Source of the DNA: an uncultured Elusimicrobia bacterium
GTDB taxonomy: Bacteria > Elusimicrobiota > Elusimicrobia > Elusimicrobiales > UBA9959
Direction: 5' to 3'
Assembly (NCBI GenBank): GCA_903873295.1
Contig: CAIQNV010000156.1
Location: 19,671 to 83,670, forward strand
Length of the DNA: 64,000 bases
The notes beneath the pieces are model-generated. The model saw only the letters and a program-made list of their open reading frames with translations, did not search any database and was not told the origin of the DNA. Position numbers and translations under genes: made by a program. Of the stretch, positions 27,209 through 37,107 are shown in pieces (the stretch's first letter is position 1; each line of letters begins with the position of its first letter).

Positions 27209-28924
27209 ATGAAAATATTTAATATATTTACTACGCTCGCCCATTCGCTCAAGCGCGTGACCTGGACGGGGATTTTAAGCCTTGTTCTGTTGACCGGCAT
27301 TGTTTATTCAAATACGCTTGGCGTTTCGGCTTTTATCCGCGACGACTGCTATATCATAGAAGCCAACCCCTTCCTGGGGCGCTGGTCGGCGCTTCCCCGC
27401 CTGCTCACTACCGGCTACTGGGAAGCCTCCATGGGGAGCGCGGCCCCGGTCAAAGAGTACCGTCCGGCGCTGATGCTGACATACTTCCTGAACTGCCGGA
27501 TCTTCGGCCTTTCCCCGCGAGCTTTTCACCTGGGGAACCTCCTTCTGCAGATCCTGAACACTATTCTCCTTTTTATATTGTTGCGGCGCAGCTACGGGGT
27601 CGAACCGGCTTTTACGGCTGCCGCGCTGTTCGCTATCCTGCCGGTCCATTCCGAGGCGGTCGCGTATATCTCCGGCAGGTCTGAGCTCCTTGTCCTGTTT
27701 TTCATGTTGTTAAGCTGGAAGGCGCTGGACCCGCAAAAACCGCGCCTGGCCTGGGGCCTGGCGTCGTTCGCTTTCGCTCTTTTATCTAAAGAACAAGCCA
27801 TCCTGTTCCCGATATTTTTAGCCGCGGCCGATGCCTGCTTGTACCGTGTTCCGTTCCATCTGCCTCCCCGCCGCCGCGTTTACTTCGGGCTGGCGGGAGT
27901 AGCGGGCCTGTACCTCCTGCTGCGGCAAGCCGTTCTGGGCCATGGCCTGCAGGCCGGCCGGGATTATTTCTCCGGGGCCGGCTACTTAACGCGGCTGCTC
28001 ACGATGTCGCGTTTCTACTTTGAACATTACCTCGTCCCGATGGTTACCGGGCTGCGCATCCAGTTCGATTACGCCCGCCCCCTTATCCCGGATTCTACGC
28101 CGGCGGACGCGGCGGCCTGGCTGTGCCTGGCGTGCTGGACCGCCCTCCTCGCTTATTCCCTGTGCCGGGCATGGAAGACCCGGTCGCGCACCGCTTTCTG
28201 GTTCCTGACGGCGGTCTTGTTCCTGCTGCCTACTGGCAACCTTATTTTAAAGCTGGATACGCTCGGAGCCGATCGTTTCCTTTATACTTCTTCCGTCTCT
28301 TTTTGTGTTCTGGCCGCGCTCGCCGTGAGCCGCCTGCGGCCGCTCTTCAGAAGGACCGCCGTTTGCGCGGTCCTGGCCTGGTATTCTTTTATTTCCGTAA
28401 AACTAAACCCGGTATGGGCCTTTCAGGAAAGTTTCTGCAAGGCCGCGCTCGCCGGCAACCCTTACTCGGCCAAATCCATCGCCCAGCTAGGCTATGAGCT
28501 CTGGCATAAAGGCGAACTGGAACCTGCGATCCGCCAGTACGACCGGGCGCTGCGGCTTGCCCCGGACCTTACGACCGCCTATTACAATCTGGGGTCTATT
28601 TACATGGAGAAGGGCGATCTTGAACGGGCGAAGTTGAATTTCCAAAAGGCGCTTCAGTATGATCCCACTGACCCCGACACCTGGACGTGCCTGGGGGTCG
28701 TCGCGGAAAGACTGGCGCGCCCGGACGTAGCCGGGCGTTGCTACACCCGCGCCATAGAGCTTCAGGACTTCAACGCGACCGCCAGATACAATTTGGCCCA
28801 TTTGCTGCTGATGGGCGGCCACCCGGCCCTGGCCCGGCCCCACTTCGAGCAATTCCTGCGCGTCGCGCCGGATGACCCGAAGGCGCCCGCTGTCAGGAAG
28901 CTGCTTGCCGGCTTGAAAGTGTAG
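27209..28924 (+). CDS. TMTC/O-mannosyltransferase-like multi-TM protein with C-terminal TPRs
   Basis: FIRDDCYIIEANPFLGRW..., FALLPVHSEAVAYISGRSELL, LLSKEQAILFP; TPRs TTAYYNLGSIYMEKGDLERAKLNFQKAL. Confidence 0.8.
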   Translation: MKIFNIFTTLAHSLKRVTWTGILSLVLLTGIVYSNTLGVSAFIRDDCYIIEANPFLGRWSALPRLLTTGYWEASMGSAAPVKEYRPALMLTYFLNCRIFGLSPRAFHLGNLLLQILNTILLFILLRRSYGVEPAFTAAALFAILPVHSEAVAYISGRSELLVLFFMLLSWKALDPQKPRLAWGLASFAFALLSKEQAILFPIFLAAADACLYRVPFHLPPRRRVYFGLAGVAGLYLLLRQAVLGHGLQAGRDYFSGAGYLTRLLTMSRFYFEHYLVPMVTGLRIQFDYARPLIPDSTPADAAAWLCLACWTALLAYSLCRAWKTRSRTAFWFLTAVLFLLPTGNLILKLDTLGADRFLYTSSVSFCVLAALAVSRLRPLFRRTAVCAVLAWYSFISVKLNPVWAFQESFCKAALAGNPYSAKSIAQLGYELWHKGELEPAIRQYDRALRLAPDLTTAYYNLGSIYMEKGDLERAKLNFQKALQYDPTDPDTWTCLGVVAERLARPDVAGRCYTRAIELQDFNATARYNLAHLLLMGGHPALARPHFEQFLRVAPDDPKAPAVRKLLAGLKV

Positions 28925-29070
28925 GCTTTGCCGGAATATTCCTGAACGTGCGTTAGACCCCGGCGCGGTATTGTGTTATAATGATATATAGGGAATTCTC
29001 CGTCGGCAAGTCTAAAACAAACTCACCATAACTAAGAGCTCAAATCGCGACCGGACGACTGTTAAGGCAG

Positions 29071-32000
29071 ATGGCTATTTCTCGCCGTAAAATCATAAGG
29101 ATCGTTCTCTGCCTCGCGTTCGCCGGGCAGGCCTTTGCCGCGTTCGCTTTGCAGCCGCCCGAGGGCGGGCAGCTCGAACAATACAAAAAAGACGGCTCGC
29201 TCGCCGGCAGAATAGCCGCGGCCAGGGACCTGGGCAACAATATCCCCTCCCCGGCCTTGGCGGCGAAGCTGAAGCGGCAGGCGGAAATAATCAGGCTCAT
29301 GTCCCAGGGCTACACGAAGGACCGGGCGGCCTCGTTCGCGCCGCCGCCGGCCTGGAAAGGCTTCCCTACCACCGGCAACAGGAAAATGTTCATTCTGCTG
29401 ATAGATTTTGACGAATATTCAGCCGCTTATTCGTCCTCCGCTGTTAATTCCATGATATTCGGGGACGGGAGCGCAGTGCCGCCTTTTGACAGCTTGAAGA
29501 ACTTTTACGCCCGCTCCTCCTACGGCAAGCTCAATATCTCAGGCGCCACCCTGGGCTGGTACCATGCGGGCCCGCGGTCCGCCGTCGCGGAAAGCACTTC
29601 GGGCAGAGAGGCTTTGATCGAAAAGGCGCTGACTTCTTTTTCGGGGCACGATTTTGCGCAATACGACAATGACGGGGACGGCACGATAGAGTACTTCGCG
29701 GTAATCTGGACGGGGCCTAAAGGGCCGTGGGCCAGTTTCTGGTGGGGTTATTACACCGGGTTTTCCGACCATGCTTTCACTGTCGGCGGCAAGAAACTAT
29801 CGCAATATTCATGGCAATGGGAAGATAATTCACCTAAGGTCATGATACATGAAACAGGACACGCTCTGGGCGTTCCCGATTATTACGATTACAACGCCGA
29901 CGTGGGGCCGAAGGGCGGCGTAGGCAAGCTGGATATTATGGACGGGAACTGGGGCGACCATAACTGTTTCAGTAAATTCATGCTGGACTGGCTGACCCCG
30001 GGCTATTACGATACCGGAACACAGACGATAACCCTGAGGCCTTCAGACGCTTACGGCGAAAGCGTGAAAATTATCAAGGGCGGGAGCGCCTCCAACCCCT
30101 TCGAAGAATTTTTCATGGTCCAGAACAGGAAAAGGGAGGGGAATGACAGCACCTACCCGGCCGACGGGCTCCTGGTCTGGCACGTCGACGCCAGGCTGGA
30201 CGCGCAGAACTATGATTTCCTGTACGATAATTCATATTCCGCCCATAAGCTGCTGCGCCTTATGGAGGCGGACGGCCTGGAAGAGATAGAGAAGGGCGGC
30301 AGCGCGAACGCCGGAGATTTTTATTCCGCCGGCAAGAGCTTCGGCCCCGGCACCGCCCCGAACAGCAATAAATACGACGGGGCTGTCACCGGGGTTTTTG
30401 TGAACAGTATCAGCGAAGCCGCCGGCATAATCACCTTTAACACCGGTTTTGATTTTGCCTTCTCGACAGAGCTCCTGCCGGCGGCCGGCGCTATCGGGAC
30501 TTCCAGCCTGACCTTCACCTGGAACTCCTTGCCGGGGGCGCAATACATAGCGGTTTTATCCACCTCCGCCAATTATTCTAATCCTGTCTCAAGCGGAACG
30601 GAAACGGTCAGCAGCAGAAGTTTTACAGGCTTGTCATCCGGGGAAACATACTGGTTCGAAGTGAAACTCTCTACCGAGCCGGACGCCGCCTACGCCCACA
30701 ACCGGCTCTCCGCGCGAACAACGCCTCCTCCGCTCGCGGAGGCGCTTGACGCCCCGGCGCTTGCCTGGACGACCGGCGGCGGCGCGCGCTGGGAGGGGCA
30801 ATCCGCCGTCTCCGTCTACGGCGGCAGCGCCGCGAAGAGCGGGAGTATTTCAAATCTCCAGAATTCCTACCTGCAGACCGCCGTCGCGGGGCCCGGCGAA
30901 CTGGCTTTCTACTGGAAGGTCTCCTCCGAGGCGAATTATGATTATCTCAGCTTTTATATCGACGGTGCGCTGAAAACCAGGATAAGCGGCAGCGGAAACT
31001 GGGAGCAGGTGATATCCTCCGGCCTGGCCGCCGGCCAGCATACGATAAAGTGGGAGTACGCCAAAGACGACTATGTGGCCATAGGCTCGGATGCGGGCTG
31101 GCTGGATAAAGTCGAGTGGCGCCCTACTACGCCGCTGTCTCCGGCGGCCGTTCAGGTCAGCTCTCTGAGTATCACGGCGGGCTGGACGCCGGTCACCGGG
31201 GCGGTTTATACCGCCGTCCTGGCGGCGGACGCGGCCTACTCGGCGATACTCTCCTCTTTTCCTCTGACCGCCGGAGCCACGGCCTTTTCCGGGCTCTCGC
31301 CCGACACCACGTATTATTTCGAAGTAAAGATCTCCTCTGAGATCAACAGCGCCTTTTTGCTGAACCGGTTTTCCGCCAGGACCTCTTCCCCCTCGCCGCC
31401 CTCCCTGGCGGAGGCGCTTGACGCCCCCGCGTTCGCCTGGGCCACCGGCGGCAGCGCGGACTGGGCGGGGCAATCGGCCGTCTCCCTGTACGGGGGAAGC
31501 GCCGCGCGGAGCGGGCCCGTCGCTGACCTCCAGAATTCATATCTGCAAACCACCGTCACCGGCCCCGGCGAACTGGCTTTTTACTGGAAAGTCTCCTCCG
31601 AGGCGAACTATGATTATCTCAGCTTTTATATCGACGGCGCGCTTAAAACCAGGATCAGCGGCAGCCGGGACTGGGAGCAGGCGTTTTCCTCGGGCATACC
31701 GGCCGGCCAGCATCTGATAAAGTGGGAATATGCCAAGAACGGCGGCGCGTCTTCGGGCCTGGATGCGGGCTGGCTGGATAAAGTCGAATGGCGCCCTACG
31801 ACCCCGCTGTCTCCGGCGGCGGCTCTGATCAGCTCCCAAAGCATTACGGCGGGCTGGACGCCGGTCGCAGGGGCCGGCTATACCGCCGTCCTGGCGGCGG
31901 ATGCTGCCTATTCGGCGATACTCTCCTCCTTTCCGCTGACCGCCGGCGCCACGGCCTTTTCCGGGCTCTCCCCCGATACCGCGTATTATTTTGAAGTGAA

Positions 32001-33696
32001 GATCTCCACCGAGATCGACGGCGCTTTTTATCTCAACCGGATTTCCGTCAAAACCTCGCCGCCTCCGCCGCCGGACTCCCCCGGCTATTTTTACGGAGAA
32101 GCTGTAAGCGCCGCTTCAATCAGATGGCTGTGGGCGGACGTCTCTTCGGAGGCCGGCTACAGGGTGCTTGCCTCGACCGGGGGCAGCCTTTCCGGCAGCC
32201 TCGCGGCGGACACGATCTCCTGGACTGAAACCGGGCTTGGCGCGAACACCGCTTATTCGAGGGAGATAGTCGCCTACAACAGCGAGGGGGAAAGCGTACC
32301 GGTCTCCTCTTCCGCCTATACCCTGGCGGCGCCCCCGGCCTCGGTTTCCGCGGGCGCCCTCGGCCGGACCGGCATACGGGTAAGCTGGGACGTCGCCGGA
32401 AATCCTGCGGAAACCGTCTATGAGCTCGAATATTCAAGCGAGCCGGCCGCCTATTGGAAAAAGATCTCTACGGACTCGGCCGCGGTTGAGCTGACGGGCC
32501 TGCTGCCGGGAAAGGCCTACTACAGCAAGGTCCGCGCGCTGAACGGAGCCGGGCTCCCTACCGCATATACCGACGGCGGTCCTGCCTTTACTTTCCCGGG
32601 GCCCGTAGTTTCTTCTGTTTCAGGGATCAGCTCGGGCGCAAAAATGCAGCTGGTCATTAAAGGAAGCGGCTTTTATGCCGGCGACCGGGTGCGCCTTGAA
32701 AGAGCGGGGCAGGCGGCCGCAGGCGCGGAGGATCCCCCTGCGGTAAAACAGGACCATTCCGAGCTCAGCGCCGTAGTCGGCCTGGACGGCCTTGCGGCCG
32801 GGGCTTGGGACGTGGTCGTGTACAATGCCGACGGCTCCGATTCCGGAGCCTCGGGAAGCGGTCTGTTTTCCGTAAGCGCGGTCGAGCCGGGCGGCGCCGT
32901 TACGCAGGCCCTGATAGACAGCGCGATAACTTCCACGATCACGATCGCGGGCGGTCTTGAACGGATAATTGTGCCGCCCGGAGATATTCCCAACGGCTAT
33001 ATTCTCGTTTCCACGGATCCGGAAGTAAATCCTCTAGCTGTAAGCCCGGCGGCGCTCCTGGCCGCCGGCCGGGCGCTGCCGCACGGCTATCTGGTTCTGA
33101 ACATGCGGGAGTATGCCGCCTACAGCAACGGCGCGCCGCTTAACGGCTTTGCCGAGCCTGTAACGATAGTAATAAGCTACCGGGACGATTCCCCGGACGA
33201 CGGCATTGTCGACGGGACGGGCGTGCCGGAACTGGCGCTTAAGCTCGCGGTGCTTGACGAGGCGGAAGCAAAATGGGTCGAAGTTCCCGCCGGCGAGTAT
33301 TTTATCGATACCGCCGCTAACACCGTCACGGCCGGAAGGAGCCATTTCTCGGTCTATGCCCTGCTCGGCGGAATTATGGCGGGGAACGGGAGCCGGGTTA
33401 AAGTCTATCCTGTCCCCTGGCAGCCCGGGAGCGGCGGCAGGTTCGGCTCGGCGTATGTGGCCGGCTGCGGCGCAGGTCTGATTTTTGACGATCTCGGAGG
33501 AGAAGGCCTTATCCGGATATACACCCTCCCGGGCGATCTGGTGCGCGAGCTCGCGTTCTCCGCCGCCGACAATGGCTGCAAGTCCTGGGACGGCAGGAAC
33601 GCGGCGGGAAGGAACTCCGCCAGCGGGATCTATCTGGCCGTGATAAAGAGCAAGGGCGGAGGGAGTACTGTAAAGAAGCTGGCGATAGAGAGATAG
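29071..33696 (+). CDS. Large secreted M6-family (immune inhibitor A-like) metalloprotease with duplicated FN3/jelly-roll-like modules and FlgD-like C-terminal domain
   Basis: VMIHETGHALGVPDYYDYN (HExxH); FNTGF..FN3 repeats; C-terminal IRIYTLPGDLVREL...WDGRNAAGRNSASGIYLAVIK. Confidence 0.87.
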   Translation: MAISRRKIIRIVLCLAFAGQAFAAFALQPPEGGQLEQYKKDGSLAGRIAAARDLGNNIPSPALAAKLKRQAEIIRLMSQGYTKDRAASFAPPPAWKGFPTTGNRKMFILLIDFDEYSAAYSSSAVNSMIFGDGSAVPPFDSLKNFYARSSYGKLNISGATLGWYHAGPRSAVAESTSGREALIEKALTSFSGHDFAQYDNDGDGTIEYFAVIWTGPKGPWASFWWGYYTGFSDHAFTVGGKKLSQYSWQWEDNSPKVMIHETGHALGVPDYYDYNADVGPKGGVGKLDIMDGNWGDHNCFSKFMLDWLTPGYYDTGTQTITLRPSDAYGESVKIIKGGSASNPFEEFFMVQNRKREGNDSTYPADGLLVWHVDARLDAQNYDFLYDNSYSAHKLLRLMEADGLEEIEKGGSANAGDFYSAGKSFGPGTAPNSNKYDGAVTGVFVNSISEAAGIITFNTGFDFAFSTELLPAAGAIGTSSLTFTWNSLPGAQYIAVLSTSANYSNPVSSGTETVSSRSFTGLSSGETYWFEVKLSTEPDAAYAHNRLSARTTPPPLAEALDAPALAWTTGGGARWEGQSAVSVYGGSAAKSGSISNLQNSYLQTAVAGPGELAFYWKVSSEANYDYLSFYIDGALKTRISGSGNWEQVISSGLAAGQHTIKWEYAKDDYVAIGSDAGWLDKVEWRPTTPLSPAAVQVSSLSITAGWTPVTGAVYTAVLAADAAYSAILSSFPLTAGATAFSGLSPDTTYYFEVKISSEINSAFLLNRFSARTSSPSPPSLAEALDAPAFAWATGGSADWAGQSAVSLYGGSAARSGPVADLQNSYLQTTVTGPGELAFYWKVSSEANYDYLSFYIDGALKTRISGSRDWEQAFSSGIPAGQHLIKWEYAKNGGASSGLDAGWLDKVEWRPTTPLSPAAALISSQSITAGWTPVAGAGYTAVLAADAAYSAILSSFPLTAGATAFSGLSPDTAYYFEVKISTEIDGAFYLNRISVKTSPPPPPDSPGYFYGEAVSAASIRWLWADVSSEAGYRVLASTGGSLSGSLAADTISWTETGLGANTAYSREIVAYNSEGESVPVSSSAYTLAAPPASVSAGALGRTGIRVSWDVAGNPAETVYELEYSSEPAAYWKKISTDSAAVELTGLLPGKAYYSKVRALNGAGLPTAYTDGGPAFTFPGPVVSSVSGISSGAKMQLVIKGSGFYAGDRVRLERAGQAAAGAEDPPAVKQDHSELSAVVGLDGLAAGAWDVVVYNADGSDSGASGSGLFSVSAVEPGGAVTQALIDSAITSTITIAGGLERIIVPPGDIPNGYILVSTDPEVNPLAVSPAALLAAGRALPHGYLVLNMREYAAYSNGAPLNGFAEPVTIVISYRDDSPDDGIVDGTGVPELALKLAVLDEAEAKWVEVPAGEYFIDTAANTVTAGRSHFSVYALLGGIMAGNGSRVKVYPVPWQPGSGGRFGSAYVAGCGAGLIFDDLGGEGLIRIYTLPGDLVRELAFSAADNGCKSWDGRNAAGRNSASGIYLAVIKSKGGGSTVKKLAIER

Positions 33697-33698
33697 TT

Positions 33699-34619
33699 AT
33701 GCGCAAGATACTTTTGCTGATACTCTGCTTCTCCCGCCCGTCCCTTGCGGGGGCGGCGGCTTTTTCGGCGGGCGCCCTCGGCACTACCGGCGCGCAGTTC
33801 CTGGAATTGCCGGCGGGCGCGCGGGCGATCGCCCTGGGCTCGGCTTATACCTCGGTAAGCGGCGATCCTTTTTCGGCATATTATAATCCGGCCGGGCTTG
33901 CCGGCCTGGATAAGATCAGCGTCGGGCTGATGCATGCGGCGTACTTCCAGGATATTTCCTACGAGTACGGGGTCTTCGCGGCGCCCGCGGGGAAGCTGGG
34001 CGTACTGGCTGTTTCCGCTCAATCTCTGTCCGTCGGCAGGCTTGTGGAAATAGATAAGACCGGCGCGCAGACCGGTGATTCTTTTAAGCCGAACGATACG
34101 GCTTTAAGCGCGATATGCGCGAAACGGCTGGGGGCGTTCGATCTCGGGGCGTCGGCAAAATATATCAGATCCCAGATCCGCGCTTCCGCTTCCGCTTTCT
34201 CCGGCGACCTGGGCCTGCAGACAAAGATCGGAAAATATTCCTTCGGCCTCAGCGTTCTTAATATCGGCCGCGGGCTTAAGTTCCACGCTGAAGAAAGCGG
34301 CCTCCCCACAACAGGCAGGCTAGGCGCTTCGGTCCGCCTTAGCCCGAAATTATTCGTTTCCGTAGACGGTATAGCTCCGAAAGGGACCGGCCCGCTGATC
34401 GCGGCGGGAGCCGAATACGGGCTCGTTTCCCGCCAAAAAATAAAAATGTCGGTCAGGGGCGGCTATAACAGCCGCTATGTTTCCGGAAAATTAGGCGGGA
34501 TCACCGGAATGAGCGCCGGGGCCGGGCTGGCTCTCGGCGGCCTCGATCTCGATTATGCCTGGAGCTTATACGGAGAGCTGGGCTCGACCCACCGCTTTTC
34601 CTTCAGCCTGAAGCTGTGA
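33699..34619 (+). CDS. PorV/PorQ-like outer-membrane beta-barrel protein
   Basis: AQFLELPAGARAIALGSAYTSVSGDPFSAYYNPAGLAGLDKISVGLMHAAYFQDISYEY; C-terminal HRFSFSLKL. Confidence 0.8.
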   Translation: MRKILLLILCFSRPSLAGAAAFSAGALGTTGAQFLELPAGARAIALGSAYTSVSGDPFSAYYNPAGLAGLDKISVGLMHAAYFQDISYEYGVFAAPAGKLGVLAVSAQSLSVGRLVEIDKTGAQTGDSFKPNDTALSAICAKRLGAFDLGASAKYIRSQIRASASAFSGDLGLQTKIGKYSFGLSVLNIGRGLKFHAEESGLPTTGRLGASVRLSPKLFVSVDGIAPKGTGPLIAAGAEYGLVSRQKIKMSVRGGYNSRYVSGKLGGITGMSAGAGLALGGLDLDYAWSLYGELGSTHRFSFSLKL

Positions 34620-34622
34620 GAA

Positions 34623-34648
34623 GCCCGGGCATAGCAGCGCCCGGGTTT
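34623..34648. terminator. Hairpin between convergent genes, possible bidirectional terminator
   Basis: CCCGGGC-atagca-GCGCCCGGG with short T run. Confidence 0.5.
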
Positions 34649-34704
34649 CGATCCTGAAATATCCGCCGCCCGGGCTCCGGGCGCGCCGGCGGCGCCCGCC
34701 GCCG

Positions 34705-36156
34705 TCAGAACTTATGCCAGAGCATCTGGGTCGTCACGTCGTGATGAAAGAGCACCTCTGAAGACTTGACGATCCCGCCGAGCTCTTTCGGGCTCCGGTC
34801 AGCGGCGGCCTGCTTGTGTGAAACATATTTTTCGTGCGACGCCGCGCCCATGACCGTTTTGATGAAGTCGCTTCCGCGGAACAGCCGGATCGCGTCGTAG
34901 ATGTTGCCGGGCAGACAGCGCACCCGGTCGCGCTTGCTTTCGTCCTTAGTGAGCGGCTCGCCGTCCAGGCTGGCGCGCAGCAGCGCGTACAAAGCCAGGT
35001 ACGGGTTGGCGTCCGGCCCGACGGAGCGGATCTCTATGCGCGCGGAGGTCTCGTTCCCGGCCGGGATGCGGATCATCGCGCCGCGGTCCACCGAGGAGAC
35101 CTTGATCTGGTTCGGGGCTTCGAAGTGCGGGTCCAGGCGGCGGTAGGCGTTCACGCTCGAGTTTAAAATAAGCGAGAGCTCCTGCGCGTGATTAAGTATC
35201 CTCGAGATGGCGTCCCAGGCCGCCGGGGACAGGCCGTCCTCTCCTTTCCCGTCGTGGAAGAGGTTCTTCCCGCCTTTGAAGAAAGAGATGTTCAGGTGCA
35301 TGCCGCTGCCGTTAACTCCGGAGACCGGCTTCGGGAGAAAGGTGGCGGTCATGCCCATATTGGCGGCGACCTGGCGGCAGACGAGCTTGTAGAGCTGGAT
35401 CAGATCGCAGGCGCGCACCGCGCCCGCGTAGGAGAAATTGAGCTCGAACTGGGAGGGCGCTACCTCGGGATGGTCTTTCTCGTTCTTGAAGCCCATCGCC
35501 CGCTGCGCCTCGGCGGCCGAGTCGATAAACAGCTTCAGGGGGTCGAGGGGAAGCGAATGGAAATAGCCGCCGGTGGAAATAAGATCGAACCCCGCGACTT
35601 TATTGTAGACCTGCTCGGCGTTGAGGCCCTTCACCAGGAAGCCCTCCACTTCGCCGGCCACGTTCGCGGTGATGCCCCGTTCCTTTTTCAGCTCTTTGGT
35701 CAGCCCCGTGAGGCGCGCGCGGAAATCTGATTCATAGGGCGTTTTATCGCGGTTCAGGACGGTGCCGAAAAGAATGACCTTGCCCGGGCCGAAGACATCG
35801 GAAGGCAGCCAGAAGATGCTTCCCCAATCGATGCCGAGCCGGAGGTCGGACTCTTTCTGCGCTGAAAAGCCGCGGATGGACGAGCCGTCGAAGGTGAGAT
35901 TGTCGTGCGCCCTAAGCAGATACTGCTTGTCGTAGTCGAGCATGTGAAAGCGCCCCTCGATATCAGTGAAGCAGAGCGTGACCGCTTTAAGGCGCTTCTC
36001 TTTTAAAAGATACGCGCGGTATTTCTTTTCAAGCTCCGCCGGCGGCAGCGTTTCGGCCGCCGCCGCCGCCTCAAGGTTCATGCCCTCGAGCTCGTCATAA
36101 GGTATCTCAAGAAAATTTTTCAGGACCACGGGTTCGGTTAATTTTGGCTTAGGCAT
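34705..36156 (-). CDS. glnA: Glutamine synthetase
   Basis: NLTFDGSSIRGFSAQKESDLRL; VNGSGMHLNISFFKGGKNLF; NSSVNAYRRLDPHFEAPNQIKVSSVDRGAMIRIP. Confidence 0.92.
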   Translation of the reverse strand: MPKPKLTEPVVLKNFLEIPYDELEGMNLEAAAAAETLPPAELEKKYRAYLLKEKRLKAVTLCFTDIEGRFHMLDYDKQYLLRAHDNLTFDGSSIRGFSAQKESDLRLGIDWGSIFWLPSDVFGPGKVILFGTVLNRDKTPYESDFRARLTGLTKELKKERGITANVAGEVEGFLVKGLNAEQVYNKVAGFDLISTGGYFHSLPLDPLKLFIDSAAEAQRAMGFKNEKDHPEVAPSQFELNFSYAGAVRACDLIQLYKLVCRQVAANMGMTATFLPKPVSGVNGSGMHLNISFFKGGKNLFHDGKGEDGLSPAAWDAISRILNHAQELSLILNSSVNAYRRLDPHFEAPNQIKVSSVDRGAMIRIPAGNETSARIEIRSVGPDANPYLALYALLRASLDGEPLTKDESKRDRVRCLPGNIYDAIRLFRGSDFIKTVMGAASHEKYVSHKQAAADRSPKELGGIVKSSEVLFHHDVTTQMLWHKF

Positions 36157-36324
36157 GAATTACCTCTTTCGGATAAAATATGGGTGACAAGTATAAATGT
36201 ATCATAACTTAAATTAAAAATCAACATAAATACTATAAAGAATGGTATAATTACTTAAGAAATCGCAGCACATGGCTTGCTGCCTGTTAAATTCTTGTTG
36301 GAGTTGACGTTGCGGGAGGACTAA

Positions 36325-36837
36325 ATGGAACAAATTATCCTGGATGTCAGGGAGCAGGACGAGTTCGCCTCCGGGCATGTCCCGGGGTCTATCTGGGTGC
36401 CGTTTTCCCAGTTCGGCCATACGGCCCCGGGGGTCCTGCAGTCGCTGGCGGGCCGGAAAATAGTGCTGATGTGCCGCAGCGGCAGCAGGGCGAAACTCGC
36501 TCTCGCGGAGATCTCGCGGCTGGGCTTCGGCGGCCAGCTTTCGGCGGAAGTTTATGAGGGCGGGATCCTGGAATGGGTCCGGCAGGGAAAACCTGTGGCG
36601 GCCGGTTCCGCCGCGCGTCTGCCGCTAATGCGGCAGGTGCAGATAGTCGCCGGGCTCGGGGTGCTGCTGTCGGTGCTGCTCGGCCTGGGCGTGGACCTGA
36701 GAATAACCTGGCTGGCCGCTTTTATCGGGGCCGGGCTCACCTTCGCGGGGGTTACGGGCTTCTGCGGGCTGGCGAAACTGCTCGCGCTTATGCCCTGGAA
36801 TAAGGCGGGTCCGGCGCAGGACTGCCGCTGCGGATAG
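36325..36837 (+). CDS. Rhodanese-like domain protein with C-terminal DUF2892-like TM region
   Basis: DVREQDEFASGHVPGSIWVPF; LMCRSGSRAKLA active site; two TM helices GVDLRITWLAAFIGAGLTFAGVTGFCGLAKLL. Confidence 0.85.
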   Translation: MEQIILDVREQDEFASGHVPGSIWVPFSQFGHTAPGVLQSLAGRKIVLMCRSGSRAKLALAEISRLGFGGQLSAEVYEGGILEWVRQGKPVAAGSAARLPLMRQVQIVAGLGVLLSVLLGLGVDLRITWLAAFIGAGLTFAGVTGFCGLAKLLALMPWNKAGPAQDCRCG

Positions 36838-36872
36838 CGCTCGCGGGTCCGCGTGAGAGACCGGTTCATATA

Positions 36873-37102
36873 TCGTATTATGGCGCTTCCGGGTTTAGCA
36901 GGGGTACGGGCCGGTCACGGGGTTGCCCATTCCGCCGCGCAGGAACCGTTGCGCGGTTCCCCCCGAAGCGGGGCCCCCCTCCCCAAAGCGGCTCCAGAGC
37001 AACCCCATGACTGGCCCGCGGCTGTTTTACGTACGGCTAGCGCAGTATTATATCGGACTACCGGGCATTTACCAACGGAAAACCCGGAAGCGCTCGTATT
37101 AT
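36873..37102. mobile_element. MITE-like element, copy 2, with TIRs (36883-36896 / 37080-37093) and 9-bp TSD TCGTATTAT
   Basis: Perfect 14-bp TIR GCGCTTCCGGGTTT / AAACCCGGAAGCGC; direct repeat TCGTATTAT at 36873-36881 and 37094-37102. Confidence 0.82.
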
Positions 37103-37107
37103 TTATC

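Noticed and set aside
26651-27244. 197-aa minus ORF overlapping gpmI
   Set aside because: Out-of-frame Arg/Pro-rich shadow of gpmI.
36853-37107. N-terminal extension of the FAD oxidoreductase
   Set aside because: The extension translates the inserted MITE-like element; ATG at 37108 gives a sensible N-terminus.
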